Source: Bifidobacterium imperatoris (GTDB taxonomy: Bacteria > Actinomycetota > Actinomycetes > Actinomycetales > Bifidobacteriaceae). Taken from it: a DNA stretch of 64,000 nt. Where the stretch lies: assembly GCF_002860405.1 (NCBI RefSeq), contig NZ_NMWV01000006.1:45187-109186 (forward strand). Direction: 5' to 3'. This document shows, piece after piece, positions 29,288-36,572 of this stretch (its first letter is position 1; every line of letters begins with the position of its first letter). Under the pieces are notes generated by a model. That model was not told where the DNA came from. It searched no databases and saw only the letters and a list, made by a program, of their open reading frames with translations. The translations under genes and the position numbers were made by a program.

Positions 29288-30289
29288 CTATGCCTTGCTC
29301 GGTTCCATATGATTCGCTCGCACATATCGGTCTATGGCTGCGGCCGCTCCGATAAGTGGCGCGTCACCGCCCAGTTCGCCTTCGACAAGCGGGGTGGGCT
29401 TGACCAACGCCAATGCCGAATCCGTAAATCCGGCGCGCAACGCATCCCACCACAGTGCTCCCGCCTTTACCACCGATCCGGAAATCACAATCACATCTGG
29501 ATCGATAAGGTTACCCATGCCGCCGATGCATTCACCGAGCGCATGAGCACTGTCGGCCAGCACCGAGCAAGCCAGCTGCTCCCCCGCTGCGGCACGCGAA
29601 GCCACCTCAGCACCACTGGAAACCGGCGCTGGCTTATCAGCTGCACTGAGTTCCTCACAACGGTGGTTGTAGAGATCTTTCAATCCCGTACCGGATGCCA
29701 CCGGTTCAATATGCCCTTCGCGAGTGCCGCATGAGCAGAGGAATCCCTGCCCGAGCGCGCTTGGCACATGTCCAGCATGGCCGGCAACACCGTGTGCACC
29801 GGTGAATAGTTCACCATGCATCACAATCGCCCCGCCGATGCCAGTACCCACACCGATTGAGAGCACTACGTCACTGTTGCGGCCTGCGCCATAGCTCGCC
29901 TCGCCAAGACCATGCGCGCCCACATCACCAATCATGCGCACTGGCAGATCGGTGATTTCAGCAAACGCATCATAGATATGCTGGCCGCGCCAACCGGGCA
30001 GAATATCAGTGGCGGAGACAATCACGCCGGTTTCGCTATCCGGCACTCCAGCCGCCGCAATACCAATGCCTGCGATTGCTATGCCTTCGGCAGATGCACG
30101 CTCCAGCTGCTGAGCAGCGAGCGCCACAATACGAGCTTTGAGATCATCGCCACCGCGCGATGCTTCAGTTGGAATTTCACAACGATTCGTTACTACCGGC
30201 TCTTGCTCGCCATTGAGCGGCTGCGGTAAGGTTACAAATCCTGAGGCGACTTTGGTGCCGCCGATATCAAACGATAGATATGTGCTCAT
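29288..30289 (-). CDS. nanK: ROK-family sugar kinase, probable N-acetylmannosamine kinase
   Basis: The 333-residue protein has the ROK phosphate loop DIGGTK (8-13), the IGDVGAHGLGEA and GVGTGIGGAIV motifs and the metal-site region GHVPSALGQGFLCSCG. In the last, the third cysteine of the usual CxCGxxGCxE motif is replaced (CSCGTREGHIE), so zinc binding may be altered. It should phosphorylate ManNAc before NanE acts; glucose or GlcNAc kinase activity cannot be ruled out. ATG 30289 overlaps the stop of the upstream DUF4862-like gene by 4 bp, indicating coupled translation. Confidence 0.85.
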   Translation of the reverse strand: MSTYLSFDIGGTKVASGFVTLPQPLNGEQEPVVTNRCEIPTEASRGGDDLKARIVALAAQQLERASAEGIAIAGIGIAAAGVPDSETGVIVSATDILPGWRGQHIYDAFAEITDLPVRMIGDVGAHGLGEASYGAGRNSDVVLSIGVGTGIGGAIVMHGELFTGAHGVAGHAGHVPSALGQGFLCSCGTREGHIEPVASGTGLKDLYNHRCEELSAADKPAPVSSGAEVASRAAAGEQLACSVLADSAHALGECIGGMGNLIDPDVIVISGSVVKAGALWWDALRAGFTDSALALVKPTPLVEGELGGDAPLIGAAAAIDRYVRANHMEPSKA

Positions 30290-31230
30290 GCATCGCCCGC
30301 CTTGGCTGATGTCTCGGCTGTCGCATCAGCCACCGCATCGTAAATGTGCTCCAGATAGCTGAGCCTTTCCTCAAGCGTCGCATTCTTTGGCACACACACT
30401 TTGGCACCCATATAGTCGAGCGGAGTTTCCTGCTCGCCAGCAGCGCGCACAGTATCCGCAATCGCAGCAGCATCCATCAGCGAGGTAGGCTCGTCCGGAC
30501 TCATCGGCAGATGCCCGTCAATCCAACCGTAGCCATACTGAGTTTCCTCAGGACCAGCCCCAGAGAACATAAGACCACTCAGCACGCCGGCCTGAGCGGC
30601 TTTGCGCACATGATCAACGGCGGTAGCGGCAGTGCGCCCCTCCACCACAGACCTGCCCCAATTCACGGTCAAGCCAATACCAGCCTCGCGGCATAGCTCG
30701 ATTTCGTCTTCGATGGGCAGGAATCCTTTTTCCGGCTTCTGACCCTCCACATACTTATCGCAATGCTCGATAACCAGCGACGCCTCGGACCAGTCCAGCT
30801 GCATAAGCTCTTCCAGTGAGGCGGCCATAGCGTCCTTGCTGGCCGCCGCCGTGGGGGCGGAGTGCACTTCGACGAATCGCACATCTTGGCTTCCGCGCCA
30901 TTGCGTGAAGTCAGCGAGCGCATTCCGCACTTTCTTCAGCATGGCGAGCGCTGCGGCTCGGCCATCTTCGTTGGGGCTGGCGAGGCCGAAGTTTGGGTCT
31001 TTCCATACGTGCTGCATGGTTCCGGGAATAACGGTGATGGTATTGCCCCGCCAATGCGCAGGCAAAATACCTGCCATCCAAATGCGGCCTGCGGTTTCCG
31101 CAAAATCACCGGGGAACGGTAGCTCGGTACCGGCAATCCACGGCTGCCGGCCGAGCAGATTGTAATAGTCCTCTTGGGCTTCCCGCCCTTGAGGAAGCGA
31201 CGCATACGCGCCCACGACAAATGAAGGCAT
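30286..31230 (-). CDS. TIM-barrel protein resembling DUF4862, sialic-acid cluster
   Basis: The 314-residue soluble protein has no confident enzymatic assignment. It resembles DUF4862 proteins, which look like xylose-isomerase-type TIM barrels; visible acidic and His-bearing strand ends are VRFVEVHSAP, SLVIEHCDKY, GLTVNWGRSVVEG and LSGLMFSGAG. Being first in an operon with nanK and nanE suggests a role in sugar-acid handling, perhaps isomerisation or epimerisation of an acetylated or anomeric form; this is inference. ATG 31230 has AAGGAGGAAAC upstream and is preferred to the frame's earlier start at 31266. A NanR-type operator lies 52 nt upstream. Confidence 0.75.
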   Translation of the reverse strand: MPSFVVGAYASLPQGREAQEDYYNLLGRQPWIAGTELPFPGDFAETAGRIWMAGILPAHWRGNTITVIPGTMQHVWKDPNFGLASPNEDGRAAALAMLKKVRNALADFTQWRGSQDVRFVEVHSAPTAAASKDAMAASLEELMQLDWSEASLVIEHCDKYVEGQKPEKGFLPIEDEIELCREAGIGLTVNWGRSVVEGRTAATAVDHVRKAAQAGVLSGLMFSGAGPEETQYGYGWIDGHLPMSPDEPTSLMDAAAIADTVRAAGEQETPLDYMGAKVCVPKNATLEERLSYLEHIYDAVADATAETSAKAGDA

Positions 31231-31281
31231 GCTAGTTTCCTCCTTGAAATGCTGGTGCCTTGACATACCTATCCTACTATC

Positions 31282-31302
31282 ATCAGACGTCTGATGTCTA
31301 AT
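31282..31302. promoter_or_regulatory. Putative NanR operator, site 3
   Basis: ATCAGACGTCTGAT (31282-31295) is a perfect palindrome overlapping the GTCTGATGTCTAAT direct-repeat form. It is located 52 nt before the DUF4862-nanK-nanE unit, matching sites 1 and 2. Confidence 0.7.
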
Positions 31303-31359
31303 CTCTGGGAGAGGCGCACCTTATGCAGCACAAGGGTTTATGAGCAGGCCTTGCTTTCT

Positions 31360-31980
31360 TTAACGGAAGAGACTGACTCCGCGGCGGGCGGCGCAGTAGG
31401 CGTTACCAAGCCACGTGTGGCGAGAATTCGGCCACACAGCGCCGAGACGCGGCGCATTCTGGCTCATCCAAATGCTCGGCACGCGGCCATCTGCAGAACG
31501 GGAGCCCAACAGATTGAAGCCATTCTTGACCATCAACCATTCCGGATGCTGGGTGGCGATGGCAAGTCCCTCCTCGAGCGTGAGCGGCAGGCGATCATCG
31601 GAATCAAGCAGCTTACGAGCCACATCCGGCTCACGATTGACATAGCAAGTTCCAGTGTGCGGATCGACCACCAAATAGAACGGGCCTTCAGGCGGAGTGA
31701 AGCCGCTGACGGGCAGGAAGCTGGCGATATCGCGCGGCGGCATCGTGGTAAAGCCGGCCATGCGATTGATGGAGGTTCGAGCGATCAGCGATTCAGGCGA
31801 AACCAGCTCGCGGGTCGGCACCAGCAGAATATTCGAGCCAAGATCAGAATGCTCGAGTGCGCCAATAAGCGGGCGGGCCAGCGCACGAAATGCGGCGGCA
31901 GACATATCCGCCACATCCGGGTAGCCGAGAGCCACGATACGATCAAGCTGCTTTTGCGCCTCTACTGATGCAATAGACAT
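31360..31980 (-). CDS. DUF5701-like protein of unknown function
   Basis: The 206-residue soluble protein opens MSIASVEAQKQLDRIVALGYPDVADMSAAAF and contains a conserved-looking core (PFYLVVDPHTG, LTLEEGLAIATQHPEWL, FNLLGSRS, PSIWMSQNAPRLG, WCG-like WLGNAYCAARRG). I recognise it only as similar to DUF5701; no catalytic residues can be named. It lies upstream of the sialic-acid catabolic unit on the same strand, but the operator at 31282-31302 between them suggests separate transcription. ATG 31980 has no obvious ribosome binding site. Confidence 0.7.
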   Translation of the reverse strand: MSIASVEAQKQLDRIVALGYPDVADMSAAAFRALARPLIGALEHSDLGSNILLVPTRELVSPESLIARTSINRMAGFTTMPPRDIASFLPVSGFTPPEGPFYLVVDPHTGTCYVNREPDVARKLLDSDDRLPLTLEEGLAIATQHPEWLMVKNGFNLLGSRSADGRVPSIWMSQNAPRLGAVWPNSRHTWLGNAYCAARRGVSLFR

Positions 31981-32084
31981 GGCTACCAGACTAGCAACGT
32001 GGCGGCACAGGTGCCATCATCATATGGGAAACACGGCACCGGAACTGCTGAGATTCCGTACAATATTGACCCGTGTCCGACTGC

Positions 32085-32136
32085 ACTGTGGAGCCGCACT
32101 GCTTAGTTGCACTGCGTAGCTACACTGCGCGGCCGT
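32085..32136 (+). repeat. 13-bp tandem repeat array, four units
   Basis: ACTG starts recur at exactly 32085, 32098, 32111 and 32124 with consensus ACTGCNNAGNNNN. The array is 38 bp before the asd start. A second array of the same consensus in the opposite orientation lies at 35855-35906. Confidence 0.75.
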
Positions 32137-32173
32137 GCGAATCAATCCTGTTCCTTGGACCCAGAAGGTAATC

Positions 32174-33268
32174 ATGTCCGAAAAATTGAAGGTCGGCATT
32201 CTTGGCGCCACCGGTATGGTGGGTCAGCGTTTCGTGACGTTGCTTGAGAATCACCCGTGGTTTGAGGTGGTCACCCTTGCCGCTTCCGCACACAGCGCCG
32301 GTAAGACCTACGAAGAGGCCGTGGGCGACCGTTGGAAGATGGAAACGCCTATGCCAGAATACGCCAAGCATATGGTGGTTGTGGACGGCGATGATGCCGA
32401 AGCGGTTGCCGGTGGCGTTGATTTCATGTTCTCCGCCGTGAACATGCCCAAGGATCAGATTCGCGCCATTGAAGAGCGTTACGCCAAGACTGAGACTCCT
32501 GTGGTCTCCAACAACAGCGCTCATCGTTGGACTCCGGATGTGCCGATGGTGGTGCCGGAGATCAACCCAGAGCATTTTGCGGTGATCGAGCATCAGCGCA
32601 AGCGTCTCGGCACTACCCGCGGCTTTATTGCCGTCAAGCCGAACTGCTCGATTCAGGCATACACGCCAGCCCTGGCTGCCTGGAAGGAATTTGAGCCGCG
32701 CGAAGTGGTGGTGAGCACGTATCAGGCCATCTCCGGCGCAGGTAAGACGTTCAAGGATTGGCCTGAGATGGTGGGTAACATCATCCCGTTCATTTCCGGT
32801 GAGGAAGCCAAGAGCGAGAAGGAACCGCTGAAGGTGTTCGGCCACGTGGATGCCGAACTCGGCGAAATCGTGCCGTTTGACGGTCCGCTGAAGATCACCT
32901 CACAGTGCATTCGCGTGCCTGTGCTCAACGGCCACACCGCAACCGTGTTCCTGAACTTCGGTAAGAAGGCCACCAAGGAAGAGCTCATCGACCGTCTGGT
33001 GAACTACACTTCTCAGGCTGCCGAGCTGGGCTTGCCGCATGCGCCGAAGCATTTCATCCAGTACCTGACCGAGGATGATCGCCCGCAGGTCAAGCTGGAC
33101 GTGGATTACGAAGGCGGCATGGGCGTCTCGATCGGCCGTCTGCGTGAGGACTCCATCTTCGACTGGAAGTTCGTGGGCCTCGCGCACAACACCCTGCGCG
33201 GCGCCGCCGGCGGCGCTCTGGAATGCGCCGAAATGCTCAAGGCACTCGGCTACATCACCAAGAAGTAA
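32174..33268 (+). CDS. asd: Aspartate-semialdehyde dehydrogenase
   Basis: Reduces aspartyl phosphate to aspartate semialdehyde, the branch point to lysine, threonine and methionine. The 364-residue product is of the archaeal/fungal-like class, with Rossmann GATGMVGQRF (11-20), catalytic Cys158 in VKPNCSIQ, and later GPLKITSQCIRVPVLNGHTA with the catalytic-His region. ATG 32174 has AGAAGG upstream and is preferred to the GTG at 32135. It is convergent with the aspartokinase genes that supply its substrate and ends at a perfect terminator palindrome. Confidence 0.95.
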   Translation: MSEKLKVGILGATGMVGQRFVTLLENHPWFEVVTLAASAHSAGKTYEEAVGDRWKMETPMPEYAKHMVVVDGDDAEAVAGGVDFMFSAVNMPKDQIRAIEERYAKTETPVVSNNSAHRWTPDVPMVVPEINPEHFAVIEHQRKRLGTTRGFIAVKPNCSIQAYTPALAAWKEFEPREVVVSTYQAISGAGKTFKDWPEMVGNIIPFISGEEAKSEKEPLKVFGHVDAELGEIVPFDGPLKITSQCIRVPVLNGHTATVFLNFGKKATKEELIDRLVNYTSQAAELGLPHAPKHFIQYLTEDDRPQVKLDVDYEGGMGVSIGRLREDSIFDWKFVGLAHNTLRGAAGGALECAEMLKALGYITKK

Positions 33269-33278
33269 TGCTTTACAA

Positions 33279-33304
33279 GAAAGCCCTCCATATGGAGGGC
33301 TTTC
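33279..33304. terminator. Bidirectional terminator after asd
   Basis: The perfect 26-nt palindrome GAAAGCCCTCCATATGGAGG... spans 33279-33304 (13-bp arms, ATAT turn). It lies 10 nt after the asd stop and faces the convergent ACT-domain gene. Confidence 0.85.
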
Positions 33305-33356
33305 GTATGCTGTACCGCGGATATGCAGGTGAAGTTAACCGGATATCCGTGCAAAC

Positions 33357-33923
33357 TCAGCGGCCGGTGCCGCCGTACACCACGGCTTCAATCTGCTTGG
33401 CGTCGAGGCCATACGCAGTGTGCAGAGCCTTCACAGCCTCGTTGAGCTGATCAAGCGGCACAAGAGCAGCGATACGAATCTCGGACGTGGAGATCATCAG
33501 CACGTTGATGTCCTTAGCACTCAGCGCGCGGAAGAACTTGGCGGCCAGACCGGAGTGGGTCTTCATGCCGACACCCACCACGGCCACCTTGCCCACGTTG
33601 GTGTTGATGTCGAAGGAATGGTAGCCCAGCTCCTCCTGCTTATCGAGCAGCGTATCCTGCACCTGCTTAACCGCAGCCTCCGGAACAGTGAAGGAAATAT
33701 CAGCAGTTCCCACAGATGCGCCAGCCTGCACAATCATGTCCACGTTCACGCCAGCGCTGGCGAGCTCGGTGAACACCTTGGCAGCCATACCCGGCTCGTT
33801 CGGCACGCCACGAACAGTGGCGAGCGCTTCAGAACGGTCGTGGGCGATGCCGGAAATTACCGGAGCCTCAGGGCCAAGATCGGGGAACAGCTCTCCCATG
33901 GACTTCGCTTCTTCTTCAGTCAT
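33357..33923 (-). CDS. Aspartokinase regulatory (ACT-domain) subunit
   Basis: The 188-residue protein consists of two ACT domains (about 30-100 and 110-180) with the aspartokinase-type motifs VPNEPGMAAKVF, ANVDMI-like VNVDMIVQ and VGVGMKTHSGLAAKFF...INVLMISTSEI. It corresponds to the C-terminal regulatory half of aspartokinase and lacks the kinase domain, which is encoded separately just upstream. It should mediate feedback inhibition by lysine and/or threonine in a heteromeric enzyme, as beta subunits do in corynebacteria. ATG 33923 is preceded by AAGG. The catalytic-subunit gene ends 95 nt upstream. Confidence 0.88.
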   Translation of the reverse strand: MTEEEAKSMGELFPDLGPEAPVISGIAHDRSEALATVRGVPNEPGMAAKVFTELASAGVNVDMIVQAGASVGTADISFTVPEAAVKQVQDTLLDKQEELGYHSFDINTNVGKVAVVGVGMKTHSGLAAKFFRALSAKDINVLMISTSEIRIAALVPLDQLNEAVKALHTAYGLDAKQIEAVVYGGTGR

Positions 33924-33993
33924 GTCTTACCTTGTCTTGTTTGCAGTTGTTACGTTTACTTAGGTCTTATGCGAATCGTGATGATTGACCGCA

Positions 33994-34014
33994 GGCCGAT
34001 GCAACCAATCGGCC
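33994..34014 (-). promoter_or_regulatory. Small hairpin between the two aspartokinase subunit genes
   Basis: GGCCGAT/ATCGGCC (7-bp stem, 7-nt loop) lies 4 nt after the catalytic-subunit stop. It could modulate the ratio of the two subunits. Confidence 0.4.
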
Positions 34015-34018
34015 GAAC

Positions 34019-34783
34019 TCAGTCGATATTCGGCAGCGTGCGAGGATCCACACCCTCCGGCACCACCAATGTGCCCGGACGATGCGAGAACGAAGAGCGC
34101 ACGTGCAGCGGCATGTTGAATCGCTGAGCATATTCCACGCAGCGCAGTGCCAGCACTTTGGAGCCGCAGGACGCCATTTCGAGAATGGAATCGTAATCGA
34201 TTACCGGAATGCGGCGTGCGGCAGGCACAATGCGCGGGTCGGCGGTGAAGATGCCATCCACATCGGTGTAAATCTCGCAGATGTCAGCGCCGAGAGCCAC
34301 AGCAAGAGCCACTGCGGAAGTATCCGAACCACCGCGGCCGAGCGTAGTGGCATCGCCCTTGGCGTTGATGCCCTGGAAGCCTGCCACAATGGCGATGTCT
34401 CCCAGAGAAAGCGCGTTCTTCACACGATCCGGCTTGACCGACTTGATGTGGGCAGCACCGTAACGAGCATCGGTGAAGAAGCCAGCCTGCTGACCGGTAA
34501 AGGAGTGCGCGCGGCTACCTTCGGCGTGAATGGCCATGGCGAGCAGGCTCATGGAGATACGCTCACCTGCGGTCATGAGCATATCCATCTCGCGCTCAGG
34601 CGGATTGGAGTCGATGCTCAAGGCCTGATCGATGAGGTCGTCAGTGGTGTCGCCCATAGCGGAAACCACTACGGCCACCTTGTTGCCTTTTTTCTCCGTC
34701 TCAACAACGCGCTTGGCCACACGCTTGATCGAATCGGTATCGGCGACCGACGAACCGCCGTACTTCTGCACGATGAGAGCCAC
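34019..34783 (-). CDS. lysC: Aspartokinase catalytic subunit
   Basis: Phosphorylates aspartate, the first step of the aspartate amino-acid pathway. The 254 residues contain only the kinase domain: KYGGSSVAD at 7-15, [23 protein letters not shown] and [14 protein letters not shown]. It ends after [13 protein letters not shown], just where a single-chain aspartokinase would enter its ACT domains. The complementary ACT-domain gene follows after 95 nt. The stop is an intact TGA and the ACT gene has its own start and ribosome binding site, so this is a true gene split rather than a frameshift. ATG 34783. Confidence 0.93.
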   Translation of the reverse strand: MALIVQKYGGSSVADTDSIKRVAKRVVETEKKGNKVAVVVSAMGDTTDDLIDQALSIDSNPPEREMDMLMTAGERISMSLLAMAIHAEGSRAHSFTGQQAGFFTDARYGAAHIKSVKPDRVKNALSLGDIAIVAGFQGINAKGDATTLGRGGSDTSAVALAVALGADICEIYTDVDGIFTADPRIVPAARRIPVIDYDSILEMASCGSKVLALRCVEYAQRFNMPLHVRSSFSHRPGTLVVPEGVDPRTLPNID

Positions 34784-34947
34784 TGTTGTCCTTCGTTCTT
34801 CTCTCGGCTGCGGACGGTAGGCTCATCCGATATTTCGGTACCGCTCACCATCCCGGGTTTTGCGCTTCATTCTACGTAAGCGGCACGATTATAAGGATTG
34901 TTAGCGTTGCCACATGGACGCACACCCATCATGCGGACGTTTTACGC

Positions 34948-35230
34948 TGCACAGCCGCCTCTCACGTGCTGCACAGCCACCTCTCACGCACTGCATTCCG
35001 GGAAATGCGCCGCATAACCGCCCCTCGCACGCCACATTCCGGGAAATGCGCCGCATAACCACCCCTCACGCACCGCATTCCGGGAAATGCGCCGCATAAC
35101 CACCCCTCACGCACCGCATTCCGGGAAATGCGCCGTGGAACATACCATGAAACATACCGTTTGCGACGCAATACCCGGAATGCGGCGTAATTGCACCCAC
35201 TACGCGGCGCATTCCCCGGAATGAGGCACG
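34948..35230. repeat. 41-bp palindromic tandem array between lysC and a divergent gene
   Basis: Four units with exactly 41-bp spacing (CATTCC at 34994, 35035, 35076, 35117) carry GCATTCCGGGAAATGCGCCG followed by CATAAC and CCCCTCACGCACC. Two further diverged units near 35165-35187 and 35204-35226 are inverted or altered, and two ~22-bp CTGCACAGCCRCCTCTCACG units precede the array. It occupies much of the 612-bp gap between lysC (start 34783) and the gene at 35396; no ORF is supported there. Confidence 0.75.
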
Positions 35231-35395
35231 AGAGACATCCCAAGCCGCTACGAGCGACAGCACGCAGCATGAATACTGCATGAACTTACGTAGTTTCCCG
35301 GCTTGTCGTATTCCATAGCACGCCCATGCGCCGTACCGTTAAAGTACGTCGTGGAGGTTGCAATCGACGCACCACCCAGCAGCAAGGAGGCCACG

Positions 35396-35824
35396 ATGGC
35401 CGGCAAGAAGGATCATTCATTCAACTACTGGAGCATGAATTACCGGGGCAGGTTCCGCCGCACCAAAAAGATGATGCCTTTTATCATCGGGCTTTGCGTG
35501 CTGCTGCTGATTCTTGGCGTGCTCTCCGACGAGCTTGGGAAGGCATTGCTGTGGATCGTTCTCATCTTGGTTATTGGCGTAGCGCAATATTTCTTCACCA
35601 AGAAGAAAGCTGAGGAAGAGGAAGCCCAAGAAGCTGCGCAGGCACGTGCTCAAGCGCAGGCCGCACCCGTGCAGCCCAATCCGGCTGCGCCACAATACGC
35701 TCAGCAATATACCCAGCAACCATATGCTGCACCTGCACAATATGCGCAGCCACAGCCACCGCAGCAGTCGCTGTCTGCGCCAGTTCCTCCCACTCCACAA
35801 GCACCAAGCAATACTGCACAGTAA
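35396..35824 (+). CDS. Small membrane protein with Gln/Pro/Ala-rich C-terminal tail
   Basis: The 142-residue protein is not assigned to a functional family. It has a basic N-terminus (MAGKKDHSFNYWSMNYRGRFRRTKK), two membrane segments (about 28-45 and 50-66), a short charged helix (KKKAEEEEAQEAAQARAQAQ) and a low-complexity tail with PQYAQQY/PYAAPAQYAQPQPP repeats facing the cytoplasm. A perfect AAGGAGG site precedes ATG 35396; earlier in-frame starts lack one. Such tails are common in actinobacterial membrane proteins and may mediate weak protein contacts. Confidence 0.8.
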   Translation: MAGKKDHSFNYWSMNYRGRFRRTKKMMPFIIGLCVLLLILGVLSDELGKALLWIVLILVIGVAQYFFTKKKAEEEEAQEAAQARAQAQAAPVQPNPAAPQYAQQYTQQPYAAPAQYAQPQPPQQSLSAPVPPTPQAPSNTAQ

Positions 35825-35854
35825 GCGTTACTGCCTAGCCTGCATCCAGTACCA

Positions 35855-35906
35855 CTGTGCAGCTGCCCTGTGCAGTAGTACTGTGCAGTAGCTCTATGCA
35901 GTAGTC
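35855..35906 (-). repeat. 13-bp tandem repeat array, four units, inverse orientation
   Basis: CTGTGCAG-type units start at 35855, 35868, 35881 and 35894 (period exactly 13). On the minus strand they read ACTGCNNAGNNNN, the same consensus as the array before asd (32085-32136). Confidence 0.75.
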
Positions 35907-35949
35907 GAAAATACGGAGTCTACTGAGGAAATCAATTCTCAAGATTCTT

Positions 35950-36230
35950 TCAGGTGATTGCTCTGGGGTTTTGAGACAAACGCATCAAGCCGCTCAGGTT
36001 CGCCGGCTTATATAAGAACTACCGGCAAGCAAAGCCCAAGGAAAACGATCCGACAAGGATCGCGGACCGCAGGCCCAGCGAACCGGCGAGGCACACTCCC
36101 GGAAGGCAGGCGATTGACCGCAGCAAACGCCAGCCGGCCGGCAAACCCCACAACTATAATTGAACCCCTTTCTTCTTCCTCTCTCCTTCTCTCAAAGGTC
36201 CGGTTGCAGCACCTCGCAACCGGACCTTTT
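35950..36230 (+). other. Candidate structured non-coding RNA ending in a strong terminator
   Basis: This stretch of the 748-bp gap between the membrane-protein gene and the sortase gene shows no convincing protein gene. It has several complementary segments: GGTTCGC (35998-36004) with GCGAACC (36078-36084), GCCGG with CCGGC around TTATATAAGAACTA, and GATCC-GACAA-GGATC (36049-36063). It ends in a terminator: 14-bp stem (36194-36207 with 36216-36229), 8-nt loop, TTTT. No tmRNA, RNase P, 6S or riboswitch signature is recognisable. The promoter is not clear. The remaining gap to 36572 holds only TTCGGGGG-type motifs (three direct, near 36350, 36440, 36460) with no obvious function. Confidence 0.45.
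36194..36230 (+). terminator. Rho-independent terminator without an upstream protein gene
   Basis: AAAGGTCCGGTTGC pairs perfectly with GCAACCGGACCTTT and is followed by T residues; plus-strand orientation. The nearest plus-strand gene stop is 370 nt upstream. Confidence 0.8.
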
Positions 36231-36572
36231 GTTATGTTCTGTCACTCGATGCTCTGAGCCCGGGTTTCAGTCAATCGAATACTGGGCATTTGCAGTTTTA
36301 CCCTCCTAGCGTATTTACCCCCTATATCGATTCTTTAATCAGTGTCTTTCGGGGGCATTCGGTATTGCAATCAGCCAACTGAATTGATGGGCCGCTAAAC
36401 AAAGCGCCAGTCGCAAGGTCAACACAGCCCTATCTATTCGGGGGTTTATAGACGCAATATCGGGGGTGTGTACGAGATTTGCGGAGAGCTACGGGGTTTG
36501 CGCTACGACTTTGGCACAGAGTAACGTGGCGAACGACTGCAGCAGACTGCACATACAAGGGGAGGCTCAGCG

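Noticed and set aside
34948..35230. CRISPR array
   Set aside because: Units are contiguous 41-bp tandem repeats without unique spacers, and no cas genes are nearby. The same applies to the 13-bp arrays.
35950..36230. tmRNA, RNase P RNA or riboswitch
   Set aside because: Characteristic sequences (tRNA-like ends and tag frame, P-RNA GAGGAAAGTCC, riboswitch boxes) are absent.
35958..36257. Small protein gene of 99 codons upstream of the sortase
   Set aside because: It runs through the terminator hairpin, has no ribosome binding site and shows low-complexity Arg/Ser/Pro composition.
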